From assembly GCF_002234405.1 (NCBI RefSeq), contig NZ_NMQT01000075.1, positions 20,914 through 84,913 of the forward strand: DNA of 64,000 nucleotides. The letters run 5' to 3'. Each line of letters opens with the position of its first letter. Position 1 is the stretch's first letter. The notes beneath the pieces are model-generated. The model had not been told where the DNA came from. It did no database searches and saw only the letters and a list, made by a program, of their open reading frames with translations. Positions 27,859-36,721 of the stretch are shown one piece after another. The stretch is from Amycolatopsis thailandensis. GTDB taxonomy: Bacteria; Actinomycetota; Actinomycetes; Mycobacteriales; Pseudonocardiaceae. A program made the position numbers and the translations under genes.

Positions 27859-29928
27859 CTACTGGTCGATCGGCCAGGTCTCGTCCTTCAGCAACCGTTT
27901 GAGCACCTTCCCGGTCGCGTTGCGCGGCAGTTCCTCCACGAAGTACACGTCCCGCGGCACCGCGAAGCGGGCCAGCCGCCGGTGGATGTACGCGCGGACG
28001 TCCTCCGCGCTCATCCGGGCACCCCGTTTCGGGACGATGTACGCCGCGAACCGTTGCCCGAACTCGCGATCCGGCACACCGATCACGGCAGCTTCGTGGA
28101 CGCCGGGCAGCGCGACGATGGCTTCCTCGACCGGGCGAGGGGACACGTTCTCCCCGCCGGACACGATCATCTCGTCCGCCCGGCCGGTGACGAAGAGGCG
28201 CCCCGAGGCGTCCTGGTAGCCGACGTCGCCGGTCGCCATCAGCTCTTCCGCGCGCGGCACGCTGGCGCCGTCGGTGTAGCCCTCGAACAGCATGTCGTTG
28301 CCGACGAAGATCTGTCCTTCCCAGCCCGGCGGGACCCGGTTGTGGTCGTCGTCGAGGATGGCGACGCGGGTGCCGGGCGGGCAGCGGCCGGCGGTGGTCG
28401 GCGCGGCGCGGAGGTCCTCGGGGGTGGCGATGCTGGCCCAGGAAACCTCTGTCGAGCCGTAGAAGTTGTAGAGCACATCGCCGAAAGTGTCCATGAACTC
28501 GGTGACGATCGTCCCCGGCAACGCGGATCCGCTGCTGGCGACGATCCGCAGCGACGACAGGTCGTACCGGGTGCGGATCCGTTCGGGCAGATCGAGGATG
28601 CGCTGCAACATGATGGGGACGGCGAACAGCACGCCGCAGCGGTGTTCGGCGATGGTCCTCAGGATCTCTTCGGCGTCGAAGCGGCGGATCAGCGACAACG
28701 ACGCGCGGACGGCCATCCCGATCTGCATCCCGGCCAGCCCCCAGCTGTGGAACAGGGGCGCGGCCACCACGAAACGGTCTCCGCTGTGGAGCGGGATGCG
28801 GTCCAGCATGGCGGCCGACGTCGCGAGGCCCTTCGGCGTCGGACGACGTGCGCCCTTGGGGGTGCCCGTGGTACCCGAGGTGAGGACGACGAGCCTGCCG
28901 ATCCGGTCCGCCGGTTTGAGTTTGGTGGCGGGCACCCCGGCGATCAGCTGGTCGACCGTCGGGTAGCCGTTCTCGGTTTCCGGCCACGTGGACAGCCTCA
29001 GGAAGTCGCCGGGGATCCCCGCGATGACCTGTGAGAACTCGTCGTCGGCGAGCACCGCGACCGGTTTGTGCAGGCCGACGACGTCCGCGACGGCGCCGGC
29101 GGAAAGCCCGGTGTTGAGCAGGATCGCGTCCACGCCGAGCTTGCTGCACGCGATGAGCGCCTCGACCATCGTGGCGTGGTTGCGGCACAACAGGGCGATC
29201 CGGTCGCGGGAGCGGACCCCGCGCGCCGCGAGCGCGTTCGCGAGCTGGTTGCTGCGATCCGCCGTCTGCTTGAACGTCCGGACGTTGCGTTCGTCGTGCA
29301 GCGCGACGTCGTCGGGCACCCGGGCGGCGTTGGCGCCGTAGCCGCCCGCGACGGTGGCACCCCATTGCGACAGCGAGGTCAGCTGACGGGCGATCTTGTC
29401 CGGCCGCGCGGCCGCGATCACCCCGGCCTTGATCAGCGTGCTCGCCGTGTGCAGCGTGGTCGCCTTGGTGGGCGCCGGTTCCTCCTGGGGTGACGCCGCC
29501 CGCCCCGAAAGGTGCAGATCGATCCGCCTGGCCATCGCGCGGACGCCGCGTTTGAACGACGAGGCGGACACCAGATGCGAATGCTTCGCCGGGAGCATCA
29601 GCTGCGCGAGGAGTTCCGTACCGCCCTCGGCGGTCTGCCGCAGCTCGATCGAGACCCAGTTCCCGTCGTCCTCGACGCCGCACCAGACGACGTGCTCACC
29701 CGGCCGCCAGACCCGGGCCTCGATGTCGCCGACGACCAGCGTGCCCGGCCGCGGTTCCAGCCGGACAAGGCACTTCGGACCGCGTCCGCGTTCGGCGGGC
29801 TGCTGAATCTCGCACCAGCTGACCTCCGCGACGAACCTCGAGTAGGACTCGGGATCGCCGATGACTTCCCAAACCTGGCCGGGAGCATGCCCGAGAATCG
29901 AGCTCGCCTGGACCACATCGTCTCGCAT
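27859..29928 (-). CDS. SRPBCC-acyl-CoA synthetase fusion
   Basis: 689 residues. Residues 1-145 are an SRPBCC (polyketide cyclase/START-like) domain: HAPGQVWEVIGDPESYSRFV and VWRPGEHVVWCGVEDDGNWVSIEL. Residues about 175-689 are an ANL adenylate-forming enzyme with the P-loop TSGTTGTPKG at 350-359, YGSTE, TGDVGYQDASGRLFVTGRADEMIVSGGENVSP and the C-terminal catalytic lysine K674 in PRNATGKVLKR. It would activate a carboxylic acid as acyl-AMP and then acyl-CoA. The fused START-like pocket might present a hydrophobic substrate. It is divergent from a flavin-reductase-like gene. ATG 29928. Confidence 0.88.
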   Translation of the reverse strand: MRDDVVQASSILGHAPGQVWEVIGDPESYSRFVAEVSWCEIQQPAERGRGPKCLVRLEPRPGTLVVGDIEARVWRPGEHVVWCGVEDDGNWVSIELRQTAEGGTELLAQLMLPAKHSHLVSASSFKRGVRAMARRIDLHLSGRAASPQEEPAPTKATTLHTASTLIKAGVIAAARPDKIARQLTSLSQWGATVAGGYGANAARVPDDVALHDERNVRTFKQTADRSNQLANALAARGVRSRDRIALLCRNHATMVEALIACSKLGVDAILLNTGLSAGAVADVVGLHKPVAVLADDEFSQVIAGIPGDFLRLSTWPETENGYPTVDQLIAGVPATKLKPADRIGRLVVLTSGTTGTPKGARRPTPKGLATSAAMLDRIPLHSGDRFVVAAPLFHSWGLAGMQIGMAVRASLSLIRRFDAEEILRTIAEHRCGVLFAVPIMLQRILDLPERIRTRYDLSSLRIVASSGSALPGTIVTEFMDTFGDVLYNFYGSTEVSWASIATPEDLRAAPTTAGRCPPGTRVAILDDDHNRVPPGWEGQIFVGNDMLFEGYTDGASVPRAEELMATGDVGYQDASGRLFVTGRADEMIVSGGENVSPRPVEEAIVALPGVHEAAVIGVPDREFGQRFAAYIVPKRGARMSAEDVRAYIHRRLARFAVPRDVYFVEELPRNATGKVLKRLLKDETWPIDQ

Positions 29929-30183
29929 GCGATTCGCCTCACCACGCGCGTTCGGGTGTTGACCGGGCAGCTGCCGGCGCCTCCTTCGTCGTTCGAGTTC
30001 GGCGAACTTACCAGCAATCGGCCGAACGCAATACTCCGAACGATCGCGGGTTCGCGCTCGCCCAAGGGAACCACTTCGGAAAGGGTAAGCGCTCGGGCGG
30101 CGGGAAGCCGTCTGGCGAAAGCGTTGATCGCGACGTCCGATTCACGCCAGCCTCTCGGGCGAGACCCGGCGAAGCTGGCGAAC

Positions 30184-30924
30184 GTGACAGTTACCACCTC
30201 GGCGGCCGAGGCCGCGCACACCCGTATCGAGCCCGGAATTCTCTATTTCGGCACCCCTGTGGTGCTCCTCTCGACGGTCGACCAGGCGGGTACCCCGAAC
30301 CTCGCTCCGATGTCATCGGCGTTTTGGCTCGGGTGGCGCGGCATGCTCGGACTGGGCGCGAAATCCAAGACCGCGCAGAATCTCATGCGCAACCGTGAAT
30401 GTGTTCTGAATCTCCCTTCCGACGCCATGGCGGCCGCCGTCGACAGGCTGGCGCTGACCACCGGCTCGGATCCCGTCCCGGACCGCAAGTACGAGCGGGG
30501 TTATCGGTACGAAGCGGACAAGTTCGGCAAAGCCGGGCTCACTCCCGTCGCGTCGGAAACGGTCGCGCCGCCGCGGGTCGCGGAATGTCCGGTGACGATG
30601 GAGGCCGTCGTCGAGGCCGTGCACCCTCTCGCCGAGGACGACGCGGCGCAACGCGGCGGGATCCTCGTGTTCGAGGTCCGCGTGCAGCGCGTTCACGTCC
30701 ACGACGACGTGCGGATGCCGGGCACCGACGACCGGATCGACCCGGATCGCTGGCGGCCGCTGATCATGAGCTTCCAGAAGCTCTACGGCCTCGGCCCGCA
30801 GGTCCACCCGTCGACGCTGGCGAAGATCCCGGAGCGGCTCTACCGGGGGCCCGACATCGAGCGGTCGCGGAATCAGTCGTCGCGGGCGAACGAGAACCGG
30901 TTCACCAGCGGCAGCCAGCGCTGA
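30184..30924 (+). CDS. flavin reductase-like FMN-binding split-barrel protein
   Basis: 246 residues from GTG 30184. The flavin-reductase-like core is IEPGILYFGTPVVLLSTVDQAGTPNLAPMSSAFWLGWRGMLGLGAKSKTAQNLMRN, with later strands VAECPVTMEAVVEAVHPL and GGILVFEVRVQRVHVHDDV. Proteins of this type bind FMN and reduce flavins or act as oxygenase partners. It is divergent from the SRPBCC-ligase (255-base gap), and its last 52 bases overlap the opposing KAP gene. The overlapping tail is Arg/Ser-rich and probably not functional. Confidence 0.8.
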   Translation: MTVTTSAAEAAHTRIEPGILYFGTPVVLLSTVDQAGTPNLAPMSSAFWLGWRGMLGLGAKSKTAQNLMRNRECVLNLPSDAMAAAVDRLALTTGSDPVPDRKYERGYRYEADKFGKAGLTPVASETVAPPRVAECPVTMEAVVEAVHPLAEDDAAQRGGILVFEVRVQRVHVHDDVRMPGTDDRIDPDRWRPLIMSFQKLYGLGPQVHPSTLAKIPERLYRGPDIERSRNQSSRANENRFTSGSQR

Positions 30925-33413
30925 TAGGACGCGGCCCGCTCCGGCCACGATCCGCCGGACAGGCCGCGTTCGAGCTTCGGCCGCAGTTCGTGGTCGTTCA
31001 GTCCCGACACGACGTCGAGCGCGTTGTCGTCGGGGTCTGCCCCTTCGAGGACGGCGAAGAACCAGGAGACCGCCTCCGGATACCCGACCAGTACGGACAG
31101 CAGCACCATCACCGCGCGGAACGGCGCCTCGCGGCTGCCGTCGGCGAGGAATTCGGCCAGATCCTCTCCGGCGAGGCGAGCCCGCAGGAGGCGATACAGG
31201 TTCAGGAGCCTTTTCGCGGCCCGCGGGGAACGGATGAGCGGGGCCAGCGTCGGCAGGAAATCCAGTTCCGCCGGCGAGACCACCAGCCTAGGAGGTCGAA
31301 GGTCTATTGTGGACTGTCCGGACGACGGTGGCGGTGCTTCCTCGCGACGAGGAGGCTCCACCGCGACCGGAGCGCGGTCGCCGGTGGCCTGATCCGTCCG
31401 GGCGGGCGCGGGCTCCGGTGCGGCGTCCTGAACCTCACTGGCGGCGAGCCCGCGCACGAGCCCCGCGAACCCTGGATCGTCCATGGGGGACAACGTGAAC
31501 GGCACCTGGAAGATCTTCTCGAGGTAGTTCTCGGCGAAGGTTTCCGGGTCGTCGCCGAGCATCTGCTCGTAGTGCTGCTCGACGGCCTTCTTGAGCCACC
31601 GCGGGTCGACGCCCACCACGACGACGAACACCGGCAGCGCCAGCAGGAGATGGATGGCTTCCAGGACCTGGACGACGACCTTGGGCGGGCAGCGGTCGAG
31701 GTCGTCGATGTAGAGGACGGTCCGTTCGATCTTCCCGGAACCGTGCGGCACCTCGGCGAGCATGGTCGCGAACGTTTCAAGATCCTTGCGCAGCAACGAG
31801 ACCACGCCCAGATGTTCGACGTAGTCCGAAACCCGGGACTCGGCGAACGACACGAGGTCCAGCCCCGGCGCGAGCTCGGTGACGGCCTTTTCGAGCCGTT
31901 CGGATTCGGCGTCCAGTTCGGCCAGACGCCGCTCGGTCTCCTCGTCTTCGTCGGACGGGCCGCCGAGTTTGTCGAGCGCCTCGTGGATCCGGCCCGCGCT
32001 GGCGCGCATCCGCAGGACCACGGTGAGCGCGGAACTCACCAGGGTGAGCCCGCCGAGCACGCCGGAGACCTGCGACCGGCCGACGAGCAGCGTGACGACC
32101 AGGACCGTCACCAGCCCGCCGATCAGGACCAGCAGGGGCACCGGATCCTGGCGCAGCCGCCGCCAGAATTCGGCGACGTCCGAACGCAATCCACCGGTCT
32201 CCTGCGCCAGTCGTTCGAGATCTTCGGCCGTCGGCCGGTCGACACCGAGCCTGGACGCGATCCACGCCTTGTCCGTTTCGGTGAGGCTGTCGAAGACCGC
32301 GCGGACGTACTCACGCGGTTTACGCCTCCTGCGGTTCGCTTGTTTCTGTTGCGCTGTCAGGGTTCTGCGTTCGAGGCGGACCGCGCTGAGCCTGCCGAGG
32401 AGGGTCTTCTCGGTCTTGCGGCGTTCCGCGAGCGCGTCGGCCTGGCGCTGAAGGTCGTTCTCGGCACCGCTCGCGGCGAGGTTGTCGAAGATGTGGGTGG
32501 CGAGGCTGGCGAGAAGGTTCGCTTCGCTGTAGTGCCAGGCGTTGAAGCTGATCTGGCGGACGCTGGAACAGTAGGACGACACGGACTTCCCGTGCTCGTC
32601 GGCCGCGATCTCGGCCTCGTGCGCGGAATCCGCGAGGTCGCGGACGCGCAGTTGCATCTGGCGCATGAAGAAGCTCTTGCCGGAACCCCAGCTGCCGAAC
32701 AGGCCGATCGACAGGGGAGGGGTGATCATCCGCGAGACCACCAGGTCGGCGAGCATGCGGACGTCGGTGCCGATGCCGAGACGGTCGACGCCGTCGTCGG
32801 TGTCGGGCCGGTAATCGGCGACGTGCGAGGCGAACGGGTCTGGAGTCCGGACACTATGGTAGACGGTACTGTTCAGGACGACGGCGATTTCGTCGATCGC
32901 GTGGACAGGCTTCAGGCCGGGGAACATCGCGTCGGCTAACTCGCGCTCCCGATCCGAGAGTTTCGGGTTCACCCGGAGAACAAACGGCCGAAGTTCGTCA
33001 ATCGCCGCACGCAGGCCTGGGTGCTCGTACTGGCTGTCGCCGACGAGGCCCAGAACTCGGCGCGCAGGATCCCTGGCCAGCCATTTGGCCACTGCGGCGG
33101 GGTCGCGTCCGAGTGTTTGAGGCAGCTTCCTGTCGAGCCAGAGCACCGCCGGGCCGTCGCTTTGGTCCGTCGTGAGATCGTCGATCTCCGGCTCGATGAC
33201 CAGTTCCGTTCGGCTATGCGTGGCGCTCAAGGCTTCCCAGGCTGACCGCCTGGCACCTGAATAGACCTCGTAGACGATGAGGGTGAACTGCACGGTCTGG
33301 AGCGCCTCGGCGAGCGGCCGGTCGATGTCCCGGGGAAGGTAGGGGCCCGGGTTTTCCCCTGGTTTCTTGCCCACCAGCAGAATCGACGGATCGACGTCGC
33401 GCACCAGCACCAT
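30873..33413 (-). CDS. KAP-family P-loop NTPase with novel N-terminal domain
   Basis: 846 residues. Residues 1-190 form a compact alpha/beta-looking region that I do not recognise (VLWLDRKLPQTLGRDP, RRVLGLVGDSQYEHPGLRAAIDEL). The KAP core follows, with Walker A GLFGSWGSGKSF at 238-248, a coiled-coil/insert region with hydrophobic helices (about 425-470, PVPLLVLIGGLVTVLVVTLLV), and Walker B VLYIDDLDRCPP near 570, typical of KAP NTPases, whose inserts place them at the membrane. A Pro/Ala-rich linker (about 680-720) precedes a C-terminal helical region. KAP proteins include the phage-exclusion factor PifA, so defence is possible but unproved. ATG 33413. Confidence 0.82.
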   Translation of the reverse strand: MVLVRDVDPSILLVGKKPGENPGPYLPRDIDRPLAEALQTVQFTLIVYEVYSGARRSAWEALSATHSRTELVIEPEIDDLTTDQSDGPAVLWLDRKLPQTLGRDPAAVAKWLARDPARRVLGLVGDSQYEHPGLRAAIDELRPFVLRVNPKLSDRERELADAMFPGLKPVHAIDEIAVVLNSTVYHSVRTPDPFASHVADYRPDTDDGVDRLGIGTDVRMLADLVVSRMITPPLSIGLFGSWGSGKSFFMRQMQLRVRDLADSAHEAEIAADEHGKSVSSYCSSVRQISFNAWHYSEANLLASLATHIFDNLAASGAENDLQRQADALAERRKTEKTLLGRLSAVRLERRTLTAQQKQANRRRRKPREYVRAVFDSLTETDKAWIASRLGVDRPTAEDLERLAQETGGLRSDVAEFWRRLRQDPVPLLVLIGGLVTVLVVTLLVGRSQVSGVLGGLTLVSSALTVVLRMRASAGRIHEALDKLGGPSDEDEETERRLAELDAESERLEKAVTELAPGLDLVSFAESRVSDYVEHLGVVSLLRKDLETFATMLAEVPHGSGKIERTVLYIDDLDRCPPKVVVQVLEAIHLLLALPVFVVVVGVDPRWLKKAVEQHYEQMLGDDPETFAENYLEKIFQVPFTLSPMDDPGFAGLVRGLAASEVQDAAPEPAPARTDQATGDRAPVAVEPPRREEAPPPSSGQSTIDLRPPRLVVSPAELDFLPTLAPLIRSPRAAKRLLNLYRLLRARLAGEDLAEFLADGSREAPFRAVMVLLSVLVGYPEAVSWFFAVLEGADPDDNALDVVSGLNDHELRPKLERGLSGGSWPERAASYQRWLPLVNRFSFARDD

Positions 33414-33520
33414 CCGTGCTCCCCTCCCAAGGCCGAACGGAAGGGCAGTCTAGAGGGCCCCCTCTCAGCTCTGGGTGAAACTCCGCATCCGCTCGGTCAC
33501 CGATCGCTACGTTGGATCTC

Positions 33521-34762
33521 ATGGCTGGGGAGAAGCTCGACAGCAGGTACGCGAAGATCTGGGCGGCGAGCACGACCTCCGCGTTGGGCAGTAGGCTCGC
33601 GACGGTGGCGGCACCGCTGCTGATCGCCTCCCGCACCGAAGACCCGCTCGTCGTGTCCGGCGGGTTCGCGGTGGCGTGGCTGCCCTGGCTGCTTTTCGCC
33701 TTGCCGGGCGGAGTGCTGGTCGACAGGGTGGACCGGCGGAAACTGATGATCGCCCTCGACTGGATCCGCGTACCCGCGGTCGCGCTGCTGGCCGTCGCGA
33801 TCACGACGGGCAACGTCAGCGTCGCCTTGCTGTACGCCGTCCTCTTCGTGATCAATGCGGGCGAGGTCGTGTTCCGGACGGCGAGCGGCGCGATGCTGCC
33901 CTCTATCGTCCCGAAGACGTTGCTGGAGCGGGCGAACGGCCGGTTGTACGCCGGGACGACGCTGTCCCACGGCATGCTTTCCGGGCCGTTGAGCGGTCTT
34001 CTGTTCGGCGTCGCGGCGAGCATCCCGTTCTTCGTCAACGCCGGCACGTACGCCGTCAGCGCCCTGCTGCTTGGCCTGATCGGAGGTGCCTACCGGTCCC
34101 GGCCCGACGGCGAGCCGGTGCAGCGGCGCTCGATCCGGTCGGAGGCGGCCGAAGGGTTCCGCTGGCTCGCGGGCCAGCGGCTGCTGCGGACCATGGTCGG
34201 GCTGATCGGCCTGCTGAACCTGACACTCGTCGCGGCCACCTCGGTGCTGGTCCTGCTGGCGAAGGAACGGCTCGACCTGGGGGCCGTCGGCTACGGCTTG
34301 CTTTTCACCTGCATGGCGGTGGGTGGCCTGCTCGGCTCGATCGCGGGCGACCGGCTGATCGCCTGGTGCACACCGACCTGGACGTTGCGGATCGGCCTGC
34401 TGATCGAGGCCGGGACGCACCTGGTGCTGGCGACGAGCACGAGCGCGACGGTGGTCGGGGTGGTGTTGTTCCTGTTCGGGGTGCACGGCGCGCTGTGGGG
34501 CATCGTCGCCAGCTCCCTGCGCCAGCGGCTCACTCCGCCGGAGATGCTCGGCCGGGTCGGCAGTACCAGCCTGTTCATCATCGCGGGCGGGACCTGCTTC
34601 GGCGCGCTGCTCGGCGGCGTGGTGGCGTCCGAATTCGGCCTGACGACGCCGTATTGGGTGGGCTTCGTGGTGGCGATGATCGTTTCCGCGGTCACCTGGC
34701 GGGTATTCGACCGCGCCGTCATTTCCGCGGCCTACGCGGAGGAACCCGCTGTCAGCCGTTGA
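33521..34762 (+). CDS. MFS transporter
   Basis: 413 residues with about twelve hydrophobic segments. Motif A reads GVLVDRVDRRKLM after helix 2 and appears again as GDRLIAWCTPTW in the second half. The N-terminus (SRYAKIWAASTTSALGSRL) is typical of the enterobactin-exporter-like/DHA3 group. ATG 33521 follows a weak site. A TTG nine bases upstream is also open. The gene overlaps folE by 11 bases in convergent orientation. Substrate unknown. Confidence 0.85.
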   Translation: MAGEKLDSRYAKIWAASTTSALGSRLATVAAPLLIASRTEDPLVVSGGFAVAWLPWLLFALPGGVLVDRVDRRKLMIALDWIRVPAVALLAVAITTGNVSVALLYAVLFVINAGEVVFRTASGAMLPSIVPKTLLERANGRLYAGTTLSHGMLSGPLSGLLFGVAASIPFFVNAGTYAVSALLLGLIGGAYRSRPDGEPVQRRSIRSEAAEGFRWLAGQRLLRTMVGLIGLLNLTLVAATSVLVLLAKERLDLGAVGYGLLFTCMAVGGLLGSIAGDRLIAWCTPTWTLRIGLLIEAGTHLVLATSTSATVVGVVLFLFGVHGALWGIVASSLRQRLTPPEMLGRVGSTSLFIIAGGTCFGALLGGVVASEFGLTTPYWVGFVVAMIVSAVTWRVFDRAVISAAYAEEPAVSR

Positions 34763-35348
34763 TACCGGTGAGGGCGAAGAACTCCTGGCGTGAACGGGCG
34801 TCCTCGCGCAGCGTGCCGAGCAGGGTGGAGGTGACGGTGCTCGAACCGACGGCCTGGACACCGCGCAGGGTCATGCACGAATGCTCGGCCTCGATCACGA
34901 CGCCGACCCCGCGCGGCTGGAGCTGCTCGTCGAGCCAGTCGGCGACCTGCTTCGTGAGCCGTTCCTGAACCTGCGGACGGCAGGCGAAGTGCTCGACGAT
35001 CCTGGCCAGCTTGGACAGGCCGAGGATCCGTTCGCCGGGCAGGTAACCGACGTGCGCCACCCCGACGAACGGCAGCAGGTGGTGCTCGCAGACGGACCGG
35101 ACCGGGATGCCCCTGGCGAGGACGAGTTCGTCGTAGCCCTCGTCGTTGGGGAAGGTCGTGAGGTCGAACGATCGCGGGGTGAAAAGCTCGGCGTACGCGC
35201 GCGCCATCCGGCCGGGGGTGCCGCGGAGGCTCTCGGAATCCAGCGAGATGCCCAGCGCGGTGAGAAGGTTCGCGGCCGCCGCTTCGGCGGCCTCCAGGTC
35301 CGGTCCAGGCCCGGTTTCGTGCACGACACGCAAGGCGGGAGTGGACAT
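34752..35348 (-). CDS. folE: GTP cyclohydrolase I
   Basis: 198 residues of the type I fold. Zinc ligands C87, H90 and C158 are in VCEHHLLPFVG and EHSCMTLRGV. Substrate residues lie in RTPGRMARAYAEL-like GTPGRMARAYAEL and GYLPGERILGLSKLARIVEHFACRPQVQERLT. It converts GTP to 7,8-dihydroneopterin triphosphate, the first step to folate or other pterins. It stands alone, away from other fol genes, so it may be a second copy serving a specialised pathway. ATG 35348 follows CCTAGGAGG. The AT-rich stretch 35385-35412 upstream probably holds its promoter. Confidence 0.95.
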   Translation of the reverse strand: MSTPALRVVHETGPGPDLEAAEAAAANLLTALGISLDSESLRGTPGRMARAYAELFTPRSFDLTTFPNDEGYDELVLARGIPVRSVCEHHLLPFVGVAHVGYLPGERILGLSKLARIVEHFACRPQVQERLTKQVADWLDEQLQPRGVGVVIEAEHSCMTLRGVQAVGSSTVTSTLLGTLREDARSRQEFFALTGING

Positions 35349-35468
35349 GAGGCCTCCTAGGCTGACCGCGATCCCCAGAGCTATTCGACTAAGTTTTTTG
35401 GGCTTTTTAGCACCCGCCGGTTCAGCCTACATGGTAGATCCGCAGTTCAGGATGTTCCGCCGGTTGAG

Positions 35469-36200
35469 ATGGGCGATATCGTGGTGTACGTGACAGTGTC
35501 CGGCCCGGACGGCTTCGACGGCCCTTCCATCGCCGCGGTGGCGGCGCTCGACGACGACCTCCGCCGCGGCATGTACGCCTACGCCCGGCAAGCGCGGCGC
35601 CCGGTGACGCGGGACGAAGCGGCGGCCGCGGTCGGGATCTCCCGCAAGCTCGCCGCGTTCCATCTCGACAAGCTCGTCGCGGCCGGGCTGCTCAGATTCG
35701 GTTTCGCCGCAGGCCAGGTGGTGAAGGTCGGGCGCAGGCCCAAGGTCTACGAACCGGTCGAAGAGGCCATCCAGGTGCAGATCCCCGCCCGGAGGCACGA
35801 AGTCCTGGCGGGAATCCTCGCCGAGGCCGTGCTCGCCGACGGGACGGGCGAGACCGCGCGGGACGCCGTACGGCGAGTCGCGGGGGAACGCGGGTTCGCG
35901 GCGGGCGAAGAGGAACGCGCGCGGACCCGGCCGGGCAGGCTCGGCGTGGAACGGGCACTCACCGTGGCGGAAGGGGTGCTTCGCCGGTATGGCTTCGAGC
36001 CGAGCCGGGACACCGCGACCTCCGTCCGGCTGCGGAACTGCCCGTTCCACCCGCTGGCCGCCGAGGCTCCGGAGCTGGTCTGCGGGGTCAACCAGGCGTT
36101 CCTGTCCGGTTTCCTGGCCGGCGTGCGCGCCGGGAACGTGGAAGCGGCCCTCGTTCCCGGCGCGGCCGAGTGCTGTGTGGAACTAAGGCAGGCTCGCTAG
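35469..36200 (+). CDS. COG2345-type HTH regulator with C-terminal Cys cluster
   Basis: 243 residues. The N-terminal winged helix (about 35-90: ARRPVTRDEAAAAVGISRKLAAFHLDKLVAAGLLR) is followed by a middle helical region and a C-terminal domain with NCPFH, VCGVNQAF and a closing ECC. The spacing resembles COG2345 regulators such as SufR, where such Cys bind an Fe-S cluster. Fe-S binding here is inference. The ATG at 35469 has only GGTTGAG before it, so a GTG slightly downstream is possible. It is divergent from folE (120-base gap) and overlaps the AhpD-like gene by 4 bases tail to tail. Confidence 0.78.
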   Translation: MGDIVVYVTVSGPDGFDGPSIAAVAALDDDLRRGMYAYARQARRPVTRDEAAAAVGISRKLAAFHLDKLVAAGLLRFGFAAGQVVKVGRRPKVYEPVEEAIQVQIPARRHEVLAGILAEAVLADGTGETARDAVRRVAGERGFAAGEEERARTRPGRLGVERALTVAEGVLRRYGFEPSRDTATSVRLRNCPFHPLAAEAPELVCGVNQAFLSGFLAGVRAGNVEAALVPGAAECCVELRQAR

Positions 36201-36646
36201 GCGCCGGCGACCTGCCGCGTGGCGACGTTCAACCGGTTCCAGGTGTTGATGGCGGCGATCGAGAGGACCAGGCTCGAAAGCTGCCTTTCGTCGTAATGAC
36301 GGGCCGCCTCGCCCCAGACCTCGTCGTCGACCGGGTCGGCCCGGTCCGCGATCCGGGTGAGCGCCTCGGCCAGCGCGAGCGCCGCCCGTTCGGCGTCGGT
36401 GAAGTACGCCGTGTCACGCCACGCGGCGACGGTGAAGATCCGCTCGTCCGGCTCGCCCGCCTTGCGGAGTTCCTTGGTGTGCATCTCCAGGCAGCCGCTG
36501 CATCCGTTGATCTGGCTCGCGCGGACGTGCATGAGGTAGTGCGTGGTTTTCGGGATACCGGTGTCTCCGGTCGACTCCGCCAACGCGATCAGGGCCTTCA
36601 GCGTGGCGGGGTTCGCCATCGCGGGGTTCGGGATCCGGGTTTTCAT
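36197..36646 (-). CDS. AhpD-like carboxymuconolactone decarboxylase-family protein
   Basis: 149 residues. The family redox motif is present as NGCSGCLEMHTKELRKAGE (CxxC plus the His three residues on), preceded by HYLMHVRASQI and followed by DAERAALALAEALTRI. Members reduce peroxides or act as thiol relays with AhpD-like chemistry. ATG 36646 follows GGAGAACGAAGG, preferred over a longer frame. It follows the SDR gene on the same strand after 75 bases. Confidence 0.88.
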   Translation of the reverse strand: MKTRIPNPAMANPATLKALIALAESTGDTGIPKTTHYLMHVRASQINGCSGCLEMHTKELRKAGEPDERIFTVAAWRDTAYFTDAERAALALAEALTRIADRADPVDDEVWGEAARHYDERQLSSLVLSIAAINTWNRLNVATRQVAGA

Positions 36647-36721
36647 CCTTCGTTCTCCTTCAGGGTTTCCGTCTTGCTTCCACCGCACTGACGGATCCCG
36701 GAGGGGAGATGTGACCGGCTC

